Assembly (NCBI GenBank): GCA_022566535.1
Contig: JADFIR010000007.1
Coordinates: forward strand, 1 to 64,000
Reading direction: 5' to 3'
Length of the DNA stretch: 64,000 nt
Source: Planctomycetota bacterium
GTDB lineage: Bacteria; Planctomycetota; Phycisphaerae; Phycisphaerales; SM1A02
In this document: one piece after another, positions 11,101-20,012 of the stretch
Numbering within the stretch: the first letter of the stretch is position 1
How the letters are laid out: the number at the start of each line of letters is the position of its first letter
Program-made: the position numbers and the translations under genes
The notes under the pieces: generated by a model
Told to the model about the DNA's origin: nothing
Database searches by the model: none
Seen by the model: the letters and a program-made list of their open reading frames with translations, nothing else

Positions 11101-12519
11101 AACGGGGAGCTTGTCGTGCTGGACGACAAGCAACGCGAGCTCGAGAAATACAAGGTGCCCTACGGCGCCACGCTTATGGTCGAAGCTGGCGCCAAGGTCA
11201 AAAAGGGCCAGGTCCTCGCGACATGGGACCCTCACCGTACTCCGATCCTCGCGGAGAAGTCGGGGATCGTTCGATTCAAGGACATCGAAATTGAAGAGAC
11301 GGTCCGTCAAGAGCAGGCCAAGGGCGCCCGAGCAATGGAGCTCATCGTCATCGAGCACACGGGCGAGAAGCACCCACAAATCATCATCGAGGACGACGCG
11401 GGCACGATTCTTGACTTCCACCACTTGCCGGCCAAGGCTCGGATCGAAGTGACCGAAGGTCAGCGTATCAAGATCGGGGCAATGCTCGCACGCCAACCCA
11501 AGGAGGTTCTGGGGTCAGCGGACATCGTGGGGGGGCTGCCTCGAGTGACCGAAATCTTCGAGGCCCGCACGCCGAAGGACCCCGCCGTCACCGCCGAGAT
11601 CTCCGGTCAGATCGAGCTGTACTCGGACAAACGCAAGGGCAAGATGACCATTCGGGTAACCTCCGAGGGTGGGATCGAACATGATCATCACGTCGCCCAA
11701 GGCAAACACCTGCTGGTTCACACGGGCGATCATGTCAGCGCCGGTGACCCCCTGACCGAGGGTCCCTTGATCCCCGCGGACATCCTTCGCATCAGGGGTG
11801 AGGAGGCTCTCTACACCTACATGCTCGATGAGGTGCAAAACGTGTACCGGTCCCAAGGCGTGCCAATCTCCGACAAGCACATCGAAACCATCCTTCGCCA
11901 GATGCTCGGCAAGGTGCGTGTCCTTTCGCCGGGCGATACAGATCTGCTGCCCAATGAAGTCGTGGACAAGTTCTACTTTCGAGAGCGCAACATTCGGATC
12001 GCTTCGATGGTCCGCGTGATCGACGCCGGAGAGACGAATCTGCCGACCGGCGCTTTGGTGAACAAAGAAGAAGCCAAGGAGGCCAATGCGCTCGCCGAGG
12101 CCGAGGGCAAATCGCCCGCCAAGACCAAGCGAACCGGAGCCGCAACCGCCAGGACGCTGCTGCTGGGCATCACCAAAGCGTCACTTCAGTCCGAGTCGTT
12201 CCTCTCGGGCGCCTCCTTCCAGGAGACGACCAAGGTGCTCACCGAAGCGGCGCTGCGGGGGGCGGTCGATGACCTCAAGGGGCTCAAGGAAAACGTGCTC
12301 CTGGGGCACCTCATTCCGGCCGGCACCGGGTTCGACCCCTACCTTTCAATGCGGGTCAAGAAACTGGTCGAGCCACCGGTTTCCGAGGCTGAGCAAGAGC
12401 AGGCGATGCTGGACGAGGCCGCTGATGTCGCCGAGGCCCTCGGTGCCCAGCGAGCCCCCGCCCTGGTCGAGGTCATGGCTCCGTCGTCCGATACCGGGTC
12501 ACGGATCGCGGACACGTGA
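8131..12519 (+). CDS. rpoC: DNA-directed RNA polymerase beta' subunit
   Basis: 1462 residues. The N-terminal zinc site (CACGKYKG, then CDRCG, about 8327-8383) is intact. The magnesium-binding catalytic motif NADFDGD is at residues 454-460. The bridge helix/trigger loop region [20 protein letters not shown] follows at about 10345, and the second zinc site ([11 protein letters not shown]) at about 10820. The start [17 protein letters not shown] fits planctomycete RpoC; a GTG at 8122 would add three residues. AGGAG at 8113-8117 serves either. The Ala- and Glu-rich tail beyond about residue 1425 is family-variable. Confidence 0.98.
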   Translation: MAENVYDRVNDYGSVKITLAGPNDIRSWSFGEVKKPETINYRTYRPERDGLFCERIFGPERDYECACGKYKGTKYKGIICDRCGVKVTHSRVRRKRMGHINLAAPITHIWFFKALPSRLGALLAMKTADLEKIIYFQDYVVNDPGTTDLQYKQVLTEDEYRAAVENFGSSSFTALMGAEAIRDLLDQLKLEDTSQQLRDDLTKTRSKQKIKDLSKRLKLVEQLRLSENDPAWMVMDVIPVIPPDLRPLVLLESGNFATSDLNDLYRRIINRNNRLKKLMDLNAPEVIIRNEKRMLQQAVDALFDNGRCRRPVLGSSNRPLKSLTDMIKGKQGRFRENLLGKRVDYSARSVIVVGPELSLHQCGLPKKIALELYQPFIIRKLKEHGLADTIKSAKRMLDRREPEVWDILEQVIYQHPVLLNRAPTLHRMGIQAFEPVLVEGNAIMIHPLVCTAYNADFDGDQMAVHLPLSVEAQAEAHVLMLSTHNIFSPSNGEPIVSPSQDIVMGIFFLTVSSDEEDQRTEEKLPRFKDPHEAMLAFDLGRIGLQDRIVVRMNRFDEIVCSERGPIEPIPKHHRVVTTIGRVQFSDILASGMPFYNCPLSMKGCSRVIDDTYRRLGRPATLQMLDDIKEVGFKMSTSSGLSIGITDIRVPANKQQLIDETQKKVDRVEKNYQAGAITERERHNQLLDLWAHCREEVTKSLLETLKNDRRDPANHQELPIDSKEGERYLNPVFLMSHSGARGNISQMQQLAGMRGLMAKPSGEIIETPIRANFREGLNVLEYFSSTHGARKGLADTALKTADSGYLTRKLYDVAQAVVVLERDCSTKRGIAKRAIYKGEEVDVPLRDVIIGRTSLHNIINPITDASIVNENELITTEIAAKIEALGIDSVQVRSSLTCDTPRGVCAKCYGMDMSTGQLVEEGLAAGTVAAQSIGEPGTQLTMRTFHTGGIASHGLVENSYRSNSSGTVDIRECNHVKVETESGTVMIALKRNGELVVLDDKQRELEKYKVPYGATLMVEAGAKVKKGQVLATWDPHRTPILAEKSGIVRFKDIEIEETVRQEQAKGARAMELIVIEHTGEKHPQIIIEDDAGTILDFHHLPAKARIEVTEGQRIKIGAMLARQPKEVLGSADIVGGLPRVTEIFEARTPKDPAVTAEISGQIELYSDKRKGKMTIRVTSEGGIEHDHHVAQGKHLLVHTGDHVSAGDPLTEGPLIPADILRIRGEEALYTYMLDEVQNVYRSQGVPISDKHIETILRQMLGKVRVLSPGDTDLLPNEVVDKFYFRERNIRIASMVRVIDAGETNLPTGALVNKEEAKEANALAEAEGKSPAKTKRTGAATARTLLLGITKASLQSESFLSGASFQETTKVLTEAALRGAVDDLKGLKENVLLGHLIPAGTGFDPYLSMRVKKLVEPPVSEAEQEQAMLDEAADVAEALGAQRAPALVEVMAPSSDTGSRIADT

Positions 12520-12671
12520 GCCCCCACAGCGAGCCAAGACGGTGGCTTGCAGCGATCCTTTGATGAGGGCATCGAGGCGCCTGAGGGCTCGCGCCCGCAG
12601 CCGACCACCACCCTACCGCCCCAAAGGACGGGCCCCCGCAAGGGTCGAGGCGCGAAATCTCAGCCTGGGAT

Positions 12672-12699
12672 TTGAATCGATCACCGTCTACGGTAGAAT
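12672..12699 (+). promoter_or_regulatory. Promoter of the subtilase-like gene
   Basis: TTGAAT (12672-12677), a 16-base spacer and TAGAAT (12694-12699) give a good promoter with a start near 12706 and a leader of about 119 bases. The remainder of the 305-base gap after rpoC (12520-12671) shows no gene and no clear terminator. Confidence 0.6.
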
Positions 12700-12824
12700 C
12701 TTGGGGTATGATTGAGGCGCGGGTGCATCCCTGCGCGCATTGAGGCCGAACCTGTATTGAGGCAACTCCCACTGAATCCAACTCCGATGACGCCCGCCGG
12801 ACTCGACCATATGGAGGCTGAAGC

Positions 12825-15800
12825 ATGTTGCTGAAACGAGCCCTCTGCGTTGGTTTGTTTTTGTTCGCCGGCATGGCATTGGCACAATATGACCCGAAGC
12901 CTACGGCCGGGAAGCCGGTGCCCGATCGGCCGAGTGCCCAGACCACCCCGTCGCCCAGCGGCAGCCACCTCAGCCAGACCGGCCCGTCCGGCGAGCCTGC
13001 CCGTGTGAGCGTCGGCGATGATTGGGGCCGCGACGACCCAGCACTCGCGCCGCGCAAACCCACCCCCAAGACGCCGACGGCCCAGCTGGGCATCCCCCAG
13101 GACGCCACCGGCAAGTTGATTATCAAGTTCAGAGACGAGGTCAAGGCGCGCCCCACGGCCGACGGCACCGTCCGCTCGTTAGCCAATAGGAATCTCGATG
13201 AGGTCCAGGCCATCATTGACCAGTTCGAAGTTAGCCTCAGCAGACTCATCAATCACCCTGACGGCAAACTCGCCGAACTCGAGGCCCGGGCGGCTGCGCA
13301 CAGCGGCAAGGCTCAGCCTGATCTGGCCGGCATGATGTACATTGAAGGGCCCCAGGAGAAGCTGCAGGGCGCAGCCAGAGCCCTCAACGAACTGCAGACC
13401 GTCGAATGGGTCATCTTTGAGGTGAAGAAGTATCCATTCGGTGGCCTCACCGGGGCCTGCTGCGTACCGGATCTCGGACAGTGCATCGACGATTTGACCC
13501 TAGCGCAATGCATCGAAATAGGCGGGGAGTTTCAGGGCAACGGAACCCTGTGTGAGGATATCGATTGCATGTTCCCCGGCGCCTGTTGCGTTGACGACGA
13601 CTGTACCGACGGTCTCACCGAGGAGATCTGCCTCTCTCAGGGCGGCAAGTGGGCAGGCCCCTTGACCGACTGCGAGGACACCGACTGCGATATCGCTTGC
13701 GGCCATGAACTGACGGGCGACTGTTACACAGTCTGTGGCAACGGCAATGCGTTCTGCGACAATGAAGTGTGTTGCGACCTGGTCTGCGGCTTCGATCCGT
13801 TCTGCTGCGATGAAAACGACGATGGCGGGTTTTGGGACGCTCTCTGCGCGGCCCAGGCAAACTTCCTGTGTGAAGAACCGCCAGGCGGTGGCTGCGCGAG
13901 CCCCCTCAACGGCAGTTGCTTCAAGGTCCACTCTACCGGCGGCTGCGACGACGAGGCCTGCTGCAACATCGTCACCGGGCTGAACCCCAACTGCGCCAAC
14001 GTCTGGGGCCCCGGATGCGTCACGCTGGCGATTGAGTTCTGCGTTTCCCCCCCCGACCCGACGGACGTCACACCTGACTTCACCCCTCTGCAAGGCTATC
14101 TGACGCCCCAAGGCTACGACCCGCTTCCGCCCGACCTGGTTCCGTTCCTTCCCCCCTTCTGCGGCGGCTTCCCCTTCCTCGGCTTCGGCGGCCACGGATG
14201 GAATCTCGGAAACTCGCTCAGCCCCGCCGGCGATGACCCTGACAACCCCGACTACCCAGGCCTGTATGGGCTCGGTCAGCGGCTTATTGACGTGGACGGC
14301 CACGATGCCTTCGGCGAGGGCAACCTCACCCTCGGCAAGACCATGAAGGTCGCCATCATTGAGTGGGGCTACTACCAAGACCATGAGGACCTCCTTGAGG
14401 TCATTCTCGAACCGGGTCAGACGCTGCTCAGCGATCCTGCGGTCACGGTTCCGGAGCACGGCACCGCCACCCTGTCGATCGCCGTTGCGAAGCAGAATGG
14501 CATCGGCATGACCGGCATCGCCCTGGAAGCTCAAGGCTACTTCTTCCCGCTCACGTCACTGGAAGAGGGCCCTCGCGAGTTCGCCGCATGGACCAGCGCG
14601 TTGCTGACGCTGGGCCCGGGCGACGTGATCTCTGCCTCCTACGGCCCCGGCCCAGAGACCGGGAACCTCAACAACAGTCAGGAAAACTGGACACTGATCC
14701 GGCTGGCCTCCGATCTGGGCATCACGTGCTGTATTGCCGCTGGTAACGCCTGTTACAACCTCGACAATGCCCCGGACCTCGGCGATAGCGGCGGGATGGT
14801 CGTCGGCGCCTGTTCTCCCGGCTTCCCCTGGTATCGTTTGGCCTTCAGCAACTACTGCACAGATCCCCCCCTTGACAACTCCAGCAGCAATGTCGTCCAC
14901 GTGAAGGCGTGGGGTACCATTGTCGCCAGCGCCGGCTACGGCCTCCTGTTCAACGGCATTCCCACCCCAGACCGCTCGTACACCCCGCTGTTCGGCGGCA
15001 CCAGCGCGGCCGCCCCGCAGATCGCCGGACTCGTCGCCTGTTTGCAGGGGTTAGCCAAGCAGTTCTACGGCATCACCATTATGCCCGAGCAGATCAGGTT
15101 CGCTCTTGGCGCACCGGGGATACCGCCGCCTAACCCGCCGCGACTCTTCGGCGGCTTCCCTGAGGGACCGGGGGTATGTGGGCTGGACCTCGATCCGGAC
15201 TTAGGTCCGCACATGATCGGTCCCTACCCCGACGTCGCCGGCAACTTCGGCAGCGCTGCCTCTAGTATCCTCAACCAAAGCCCCGCAGGCTTCGATGACG
15301 CGCCGTTGATCGATGGCATCACGGTCCTTCGCGGCAACCTGATCTACGGCAACGTCTTCTCGATCAAAGGATCGGACAACAACTACTTCGTCATCGAGTC
15401 CGAATATACCACTCCCAGCCATTCGGGCGGCGGGCCTGAGAATCCACAATACATCACCTTCGGCGAGATTACCGACGTGCTCGTCACCGCCCACGCCCGC
15501 CCCCCCGGCGCGAGCGCCTTGCTGGTCGAAGTTGAGTCCCACACAAGCAGTGGCACGAGCATCATGTTCGTCGAGTTGTGGGATTGGGGCTGGAATCGCT
15601 ACGCCTTCGTCGGTTTCACCCCCCTCTTCGGGGACGATTTCGTGTTCCCATTCGCCGTCGACGGTGCGGCTCGATACATCAACCCATCGGACCAGCGGGT
15701 TCTCATTCGGGTTTGGACCCTCTCGTTAGGTGGAAACCCCCCGCCCGGCTTCGGGCTGCCCCCTAACTCATATCGGGTGCACCATGACTTGATCAATCTG

Positions 15801-15845
15801 CAGCTATTCGAGGACTTCGGCGATATCTTTGAACCGTCTCCGTAA
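12825..15845 (+). CDS. Secreted subtilisin-like (S8) protein with cysteine-rich repeats; catalytic Asp replaced by Glu
   Basis: 1006 residues. A signal peptide (LLKRALCVGLFLFAGMALA, cleavage after Ala20) is followed by an inhibitor-I9-like propeptide (about 80-200), then two GACC cysteine-rich units (about 210-285) and a second cysteine-rich region with many CC pairs (about 290-405). The S8 domain (about 490-780) has His545 (EHGTATLSIA), oxyanion Asn641 (AAGN) and Ser727 (GTSAAAPQIAG), but the acid position reads AIIEWG with Glu513 where subtilases have Asp. The tail to residue 1006 looks like a beta-rich domain. GGAGG lies 9 bases before the ATG. An active exported protease or a binding-only relative are both possible. 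Confidence 0.85.
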   Translation: MLLKRALCVGLFLFAGMALAQYDPKPTAGKPVPDRPSAQTTPSPSGSHLSQTGPSGEPARVSVGDDWGRDDPALAPRKPTPKTPTAQLGIPQDATGKLIIKFRDEVKARPTADGTVRSLANRNLDEVQAIIDQFEVSLSRLINHPDGKLAELEARAAAHSGKAQPDLAGMMYIEGPQEKLQGAARALNELQTVEWVIFEVKKYPFGGLTGACCVPDLGQCIDDLTLAQCIEIGGEFQGNGTLCEDIDCMFPGACCVDDDCTDGLTEEICLSQGGKWAGPLTDCEDTDCDIACGHELTGDCYTVCGNGNAFCDNEVCCDLVCGFDPFCCDENDDGGFWDALCAAQANFLCEEPPGGGCASPLNGSCFKVHSTGGCDDEACCNIVTGLNPNCANVWGPGCVTLAIEFCVSPPDPTDVTPDFTPLQGYLTPQGYDPLPPDLVPFLPPFCGGFPFLGFGGHGWNLGNSLSPAGDDPDNPDYPGLYGLGQRLIDVDGHDAFGEGNLTLGKTMKVAIIEWGYYQDHEDLLEVILEPGQTLLSDPAVTVPEHGTATLSIAVAKQNGIGMTGIALEAQGYFFPLTSLEEGPREFAAWTSALLTLGPGDVISASYGPGPETGNLNNSQENWTLIRLASDLGITCCIAAGNACYNLDNAPDLGDSGGMVVGACSPGFPWYRLAFSNYCTDPPLDNSSSNVVHVKAWGTIVASAGYGLLFNGIPTPDRSYTPLFGGTSAAAPQIAGLVACLQGLAKQFYGITIMPEQIRFALGAPGIPPPNPPRLFGGFPEGPGVCGLDLDPDLGPHMIGPYPDVAGNFGSAASSILNQSPAGFDDAPLIDGITVLRGNLIYGNVFSIKGSDNNYFVIESEYTTPSHSGGGPENPQYITFGEITDVLVTAHARPPGASALLVEVESHTSSGTSIMFVELWDWGWNRYAFVGFTPLFGDDFVFPFAVDGAARYINPSDQRVLIRVWTLSLGGNPPPGFGLPPNSYRVHHDLINLQLFEDFGDIFEPSP

Positions 15846-15887
15846 TGATCCTCGCCTCGATCGCTTGCCGTTGATGAAGACCCCAAG

Positions 15888-15919
15888 GCTCCCTCGCCAG
15901 AGAGGGAGCTTTCTTCTTT
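15888..15919 (+). terminator. Rho-independent terminator after the subtilase-like gene
   Basis: GCTCCCTC and GAGGGAGC form a perfect 8-bp stem with a 6-base loop, followed by TTTCTTCTTT, 42 bases after the stop codon. Confidence 0.8.
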
Positions 15920-16024
15920 GGCCGCCACGCTGCCGCCGGCCCGGAGCAACGATTCCAAGAGCAGTGTGCGGCTACCTGCCGTTGGGCTCCTCGGGGCCGC
16001 ATGAGCCTGCGGGGCGAACATAGG

Positions 16025-16438
16025 TCATATGCACACCCGGTTGCCCGGCGGGAGAAAATCGACTTCGGTCATGTGCGCTCGCATCAACACGATACCTCGA
16101 CCACAGGGTATGTCGAGGTTCTCCCGCCTCGTCGGATCGGGTACAGCCTGTGGGTCAAAGCCTACACCCTGATCTTCGATCTCGATCACCACCCAAGACC
16201 GGGCGATACGATACTCCAGCCTCACGGTCTTGCCCGGATCATTCCTGTTCCCGTGCGCCAACGCGTTGGCCAGCGCTTCGGTCATGGCCAGGCGGACGGC
16301 GAAACGACTCGACCGGCCATAGCCGCGCCGCTCGATCATCTCCAGCACACTGCCCTGGGCTCGCTCGATCTCTTGACGACGATTGCGCAGAACGAATCGG
16401 CCCTCAAGAACGTCGTGATCCGAGGTGGGCTCAGTCAT
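16025..16438 (-). CDS. RsbW-like anti-sigma factor / serine kinase (HATPase)
   Basis: 137 residues, the size of RsbW/SpoIIAB-type kinases. The GHKL ATPase boxes are visible: N box MTEALANALAHGNRND and G1 box EIEDQGVGFDP, with GRGIVLMRAHMTEV as the G2-like segment. In the family such proteins bind a sigma factor or phosphorylate a STAS partner. The STAS gene 40 bases upstream is the obvious partner; no sigma factor gene is in the window. The start MTEPTSDHD was chosen because an earlier in-frame ATG at 16516 would overlap the STAS gene. Confidence 0.85.
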   Translation of the reverse strand: MTEPTSDHDVLEGRFVLRNRRQEIERAQGSVLEMIERRGYGRSSRFAVRLAMTEALANALAHGNRNDPGKTVRLEYRIARSWVVIEIEDQGVGFDPQAVPDPTRRENLDIPCGRGIVLMRAHMTEVDFLPPGNRVCI

Positions 16439-16478
16439 GCCCGCGCGAAAAAAGGCCCTGTGATGACGCGTCGCGTCT

Positions 16479-16838
16479 CTACGTGAAGCTGGCCAGCGCC
16501 TGCTCGGCACTGTCATGAATCTGGAAGAGCTTGTTGAGCTTGGTAATCACAAAGACCTCGTAGATCTGCGGATCGATGTTCGCCAGGCGCAGCTGGCCGT
16601 CTTTGCTCCGGATCTTGTTGTTGATGGTGATAAGGGTGCCCAGCGCCGCGGAGGAGAGGTGGTCAACGTTGTCGAAGCTGATCAACACCTTCGGCTGTGG
16701 CTTCGTCTCCACCAGTTGGCTGATTTCTTCGCCGATCTGTTGAATGTTCGCCTCATCGAGAATGTTGCGATCGACAAACTCGATGCGCAATACGCCCTCT
16801 TGCTCAAGCACGCGGATACGGGAAGCTGCGGAAGTCAT
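16479..16838 (-). CDS. STAS-domain anti-anti-sigma factor
   Basis: 119 residues forming one STAS domain. The phosphorylation loop reads VDHLSSAALGTLI, which keeps the Ser expected at the regulatory site. In the partner-switch model the unphosphorylated STAS protein captures the RsbW-like kinase encoded directly downstream and frees its target. The start at 16838 (MTSAASRIRV) follows AAGGGG. It lies 163 bases after the secretin gene on the same strand with a hairpin between, so it may have its own transcript. Confidence 0.9.
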   Translation of the reverse strand: MTSAASRIRVLEQEGVLRIEFVDRNILDEANIQQIGEEISQLVETKPQPKVLISFDNVDHLSSAALGTLITINNKIRSKDGQLRLANIDPQIYEVFVITKLNKLFQIHDSAEQALASFT

Positions 16839-16930
16839 GGCGAGACCCCTTCGGGGCGAACCCGCCGATAGCCTACTCGCGGCGGCCGACCAAGGCAACA
16901 CAGGGCCATAACCCTCGCTAGGCAGGCGAG

Positions 16931-16968
16931 AAAGGGGTGCTCGCCCGTCAAAGAGCGACCGCCCCTTT
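16931..16968 (-). terminator. Candidate terminator after the secretin gene
   Basis: AAAGGGG (16931-16937) pairs with CCCCTTT (16962-16968), and GCTC/GAGC inside extends the fold. It lies 34 bases past the secretin stop on the minus strand. The T-run is only three long. Confidence 0.4.
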
Positions 16969-17001
16969 GATGCTCCAAAATGTGTGCTGGCTGCAGAGGG
17001 C

Positions 17002-19806
17002 CTAGCGCATGTACGCGGCCGCCCCGCCCAACGAGTCCGACAGGCCGGGGAACAGCAAGTCCTCGTTCTCCTGCTGGATGATGATCTCCGGGCGAATGAG
17101 GATCAGCAGCGTCTCCTCCGTCTTGGCCGTGAGGCGGTTCGTAAAGAACCGATTGATGAAGGGGATCTTGGACAGCACCGGTATGCCGGTCTCGACCTCG
17201 ATCTCTTTAACCAGCCGCTGACCGCCCAGCAGGACGGTGCCCTTGTCGGGAACGGAGACCGTGGTCTGCACCAGCGACACCTCGACCTCCGGTAGCTCCT
17301 GAATCGCGGTGAAGGCGATGGCCCCGCCGCCGCCGAGCCCGCCGCCGCCCACCGCCCCCTGGACCGCCAGCTCCCGGATGTTGAGGATCTCAGAGAGGCT
17401 GACGATGACGGTCATGGTCACGTAACGGCGATCTGCGGAGATGACTCCCTCCACATCGAGCACGACGCCTTCAGAGACGACCCCTGGGATCGGCAGGAAC
17501 ACCCCTACCGCGTCACCGGTGAGCGCGGTCAGGGCCGAGACGAACGCGACCTGTCTGGCCACCGCCACCCACGCCCGCTGCCCGTTGAAGAAGGTCAATC
17601 GCGGGGCGGTGAGCACCACCGATCGCCTGTCCGCCTGGGTGGCTTCGATCAGCAGGTCCACCTGAATATCGTCGAGAAACTGGATGCCCAGCGCCAGCGT
17701 GGGGTTAGCCGCGGCCAGCGCCGCCGTCCCTTCCAGGCCGGCAATCAGCCCCAGCAGGCCGATTGAATCCTGCACGAACCCGATTGGCGCGAAGCCTCCC
17801 GTGGCTTGGATCGGCGCGGTCGGGCCAACGGCGAAGATATTGGTGTCGGGAATGCCATCGCCGTCCGTATCGACCGGAATCCCGAAGGACGTGGGGTCAG
17901 GGATTAACGGGCTGATCAATTGACCGGTGTCGGGATCGAAGAAATCGCTGAGACGAGACTGTGGATTGATCCCCAGCTGCCGTTGGCGCAACGTGTTGTT
18001 GGTGTTGAAGTAGAGGTCAAGATCGACTCCGATCTGCTCGAACCAGTCGGCGCTGACGGTCAGGAACCGGGATTCGACGTTGATCTGAAGGGCCCGGATC
18101 TCGCGAAGCTGACTCAGCAGGCCCTCGATCGTGCGATGATTTCGCAGGGTGTTGGTGATGATGAGATTGCCGTTGAGCTCCTGGAGGCTGCCGGTGTCTC
18201 CGCCGAGGTCGCGCCACCCGTCGGGATCGATGTTGTCCTGGATGATGTCGATGATCTGTCCGACGAGCTCCTGTCGAGTGAGCCGAGGGGGCTCGTCGCC
18301 GGGCGGCGAAAAGATGTCGCCCCCACCTCCGCCTCCCCCGCCTCCGCGTCCCCCGCCTCCTCCGCCGCCGCCGAAGCCCCCGCCTCCGAAGCCCCCTCCG
18401 CCGCCGCCCTGGTTCAGCGCAGTAGCCAGGTTGAGTTCCGGTGCGTTGCCGAAGTAGGGAACCTCAAACAAAAGGTCGCGGATGTCGTAGACGAGGGTGT
18501 GCGTGCGTGTGCGTAACTTCTCCTCGCTGGAGATGGTGAGAATCCCATCCTGGATCGACCATTGTGGCCGATCAAGATCGTCGCCGGCCTGCTCCAGTAT
18601 TCGCTCCAAGGCCGTGGCCACAGCGACATCATTCAACTGAAGGGTGATCTCGTCGGACGGGTCCACGCCGATGAAGTCCAGCGCCTTCCAATCCACGTAG
18701 ATGTCAACCCCCGTGACCTGGCTGAGGAAGCTGATTACCTGGTCGAAGCTGTTGCGACTGAAATCGACGGGAATCCTGGTCTGGCTGAGGATCTGGGCTA
18801 CCCGTTGATTCGCCGGGGACTCACCGAAGCCGCCCTCGTGCGAGCGGCGCAGGCTTAGCTGGGCCCAATCCTCGGGGTACTGCATGACGCCCGTGGTGGA
18901 GCGCTCGCCGGGGCCTGAAACGTTGGGCTGAGGCGGGATCATCGCCCGCTGCCCTTCGAGGGTCAGCACGGCGTAGCCTGGGTCCTTCCTGCGCTGCAAT
19001 TCGGCGTATTCGCGGTACAATATCGTGTTGCGAATGGTGTCGCGCAGCACCAGCGCGGCGGGGTTGTATTCGTCGATGAACAGAATCTCGTCAACGACCT
19101 GCAGGGCCTCGTCGTACTTGAGTTCCAGCTGCAACTGCCTGACCCGCAGGAGGTTCTGGGTGATGATGCTCCGTCGCTGCTGGGACTCACGGATCTGAGC
19201 CTCCTCCTGAGCGCGATCCGCTTCGAGACGAATGCGATGAGCCTCCGCAAGCCGGGCGTCCGTCCGCCTGACATCGATCTCCACCAGAAGATTCTCGGCT
19301 TGGCGGTTGCGCTCGTTGTGCTCGCGATCGCTGAAGAGGTTGCGGACGCGACGGAGCCTGATCTGGGCGGTAAGGACCTCGCGCTCGGCCCCGGCGAAGT
19401 CCTGCTGAGCCAGCAACTCGCCGGCCCGCCGAAGAGCCACGTCGAACTCTTCCCGGGCCCGACCCAGCTGGACCTGTCGTTCCTGATCCACATCCCCGAT
19501 GGCGGAAGCCTCGTCGAGCTGCGCCTGGGCTTGCCTCAGCCCCGCGAGCGCATCTTCGTTGCCGGGCAAATACCGCAGGGCAGTCTCAAAGGCGTCGATC
19601 GCTCTCTGCCAGCGATGAGCCCCCAGGTACACGCGCCCCTCGGCCAGGGCCGCTTCGCCCCGGGCCTGATTCAGCAACACCTCCTCATCCGGCTGGTCCT
19701 GCCCGGCCACAACCAGCCCAAACGAGGTCTCGGTCGTCCCACCCCAAGCGATGCCCAAGCCAATCGCCGAGGCCGCTACCAAACGTCGTGTCGCAAACAG
19801 CTTCAT
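17002..19806 (-). CDS. Secretin family outer-membrane channel protein (GspD/PilQ type) with N-terminal TPR region
   Basis: 934 residues. After a signal segment (RRLVAASAIGLGIAW) comes a TPR-like region (HRWQRAIDAFETALRYLPGN) and a charged coiled-coil stretch. Secretin N-type domains follow (FDQVISFLSQVTGVDIYVD; LREIRALQINVESRFL), separated by a glycine run of about 40 residues (DNA 18310-18415). The C-terminal secretin core shows VPDKGTVLLGGQRLVKEIE and IPVLSKIPFINRFF, the family signature. Such proteins form gated outer-membrane rings for type II secretion or type IV pili; no other secretion gene is nearby. The start at 19806 has GGGAGGTAGGG directly upstream. Confidence 0.9.
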   Translation of the reverse strand: MKLFATRRLVAASAIGLGIAWGGTTETSFGLVVAGQDQPDEEVLLNQARGEAALAEGRVYLGAHRWQRAIDAFETALRYLPGNEDALAGLRQAQAQLDEASAIGDVDQERQVQLGRAREEFDVALRRAGELLAQQDFAGAEREVLTAQIRLRRVRNLFSDREHNERNRQAENLLVEIDVRRTDARLAEAHRIRLEADRAQEEAQIRESQQRRSIITQNLLRVRQLQLELKYDEALQVVDEILFIDEYNPAALVLRDTIRNTILYREYAELQRRKDPGYAVLTLEGQRAMIPPQPNVSGPGERSTTGVMQYPEDWAQLSLRRSHEGGFGESPANQRVAQILSQTRIPVDFSRNSFDQVISFLSQVTGVDIYVDWKALDFIGVDPSDEITLQLNDVAVATALERILEQAGDDLDRPQWSIQDGILTISSEEKLRTRTHTLVYDIRDLLFEVPYFGNAPELNLATALNQGGGGGGFGGGGFGGGGGGGGRGGGGGGGGGDIFSPPGDEPPRLTRQELVGQIIDIIQDNIDPDGWRDLGGDTGSLQELNGNLIITNTLRNHRTIEGLLSQLREIRALQINVESRFLTVSADWFEQIGVDLDLYFNTNNTLRQRQLGINPQSRLSDFFDPDTGQLISPLIPDPTSFGIPVDTDGDGIPDTNIFAVGPTAPIQATGGFAPIGFVQDSIGLLGLIAGLEGTAALAAANPTLALGIQFLDDIQVDLLIEATQADRRSVVLTAPRLTFFNGQRAWVAVARQVAFVSALTALTGDAVGVFLPIPGVVSEGVVLDVEGVISADRRYVTMTVIVSLSEILNIRELAVQGAVGGGGLGGGGAIAFTAIQELPEVEVSLVQTTVSVPDKGTVLLGGQRLVKEIEVETGIPVLSKIPFINRFFTNRLTAKTEETLLILIRPEIIIQQENEDLLFPGLSDSLGGAAAYMR

Positions 19807-20012
19807 CCCTACCTCCCAGACCGCCCAGCCGGGCGTTGGCCGCAACGCCTGCACCCATTGCCGGCAGGGTGGACGGACACCGCCCCGGCGCGGCCCGAGC
19901 CCACTATACATCGCCCTGCCGATTGCACCCAACGCCAAGCACAAGCGTACTTCGGGCCTAGATGGTACGCAATCACCGAAGTCACGGTTGCGGCCGATGC
20001 TCATGCCGGTTG

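Noticed and set aside
13500-14534. 344-codon minus-strand frame inside the subtilase-like gene
   Set aside because: Antisense shadow; the Ala/Val/Gly-rich product has no recognisable fold and the plus-strand frame has signal peptide and protease motifs.
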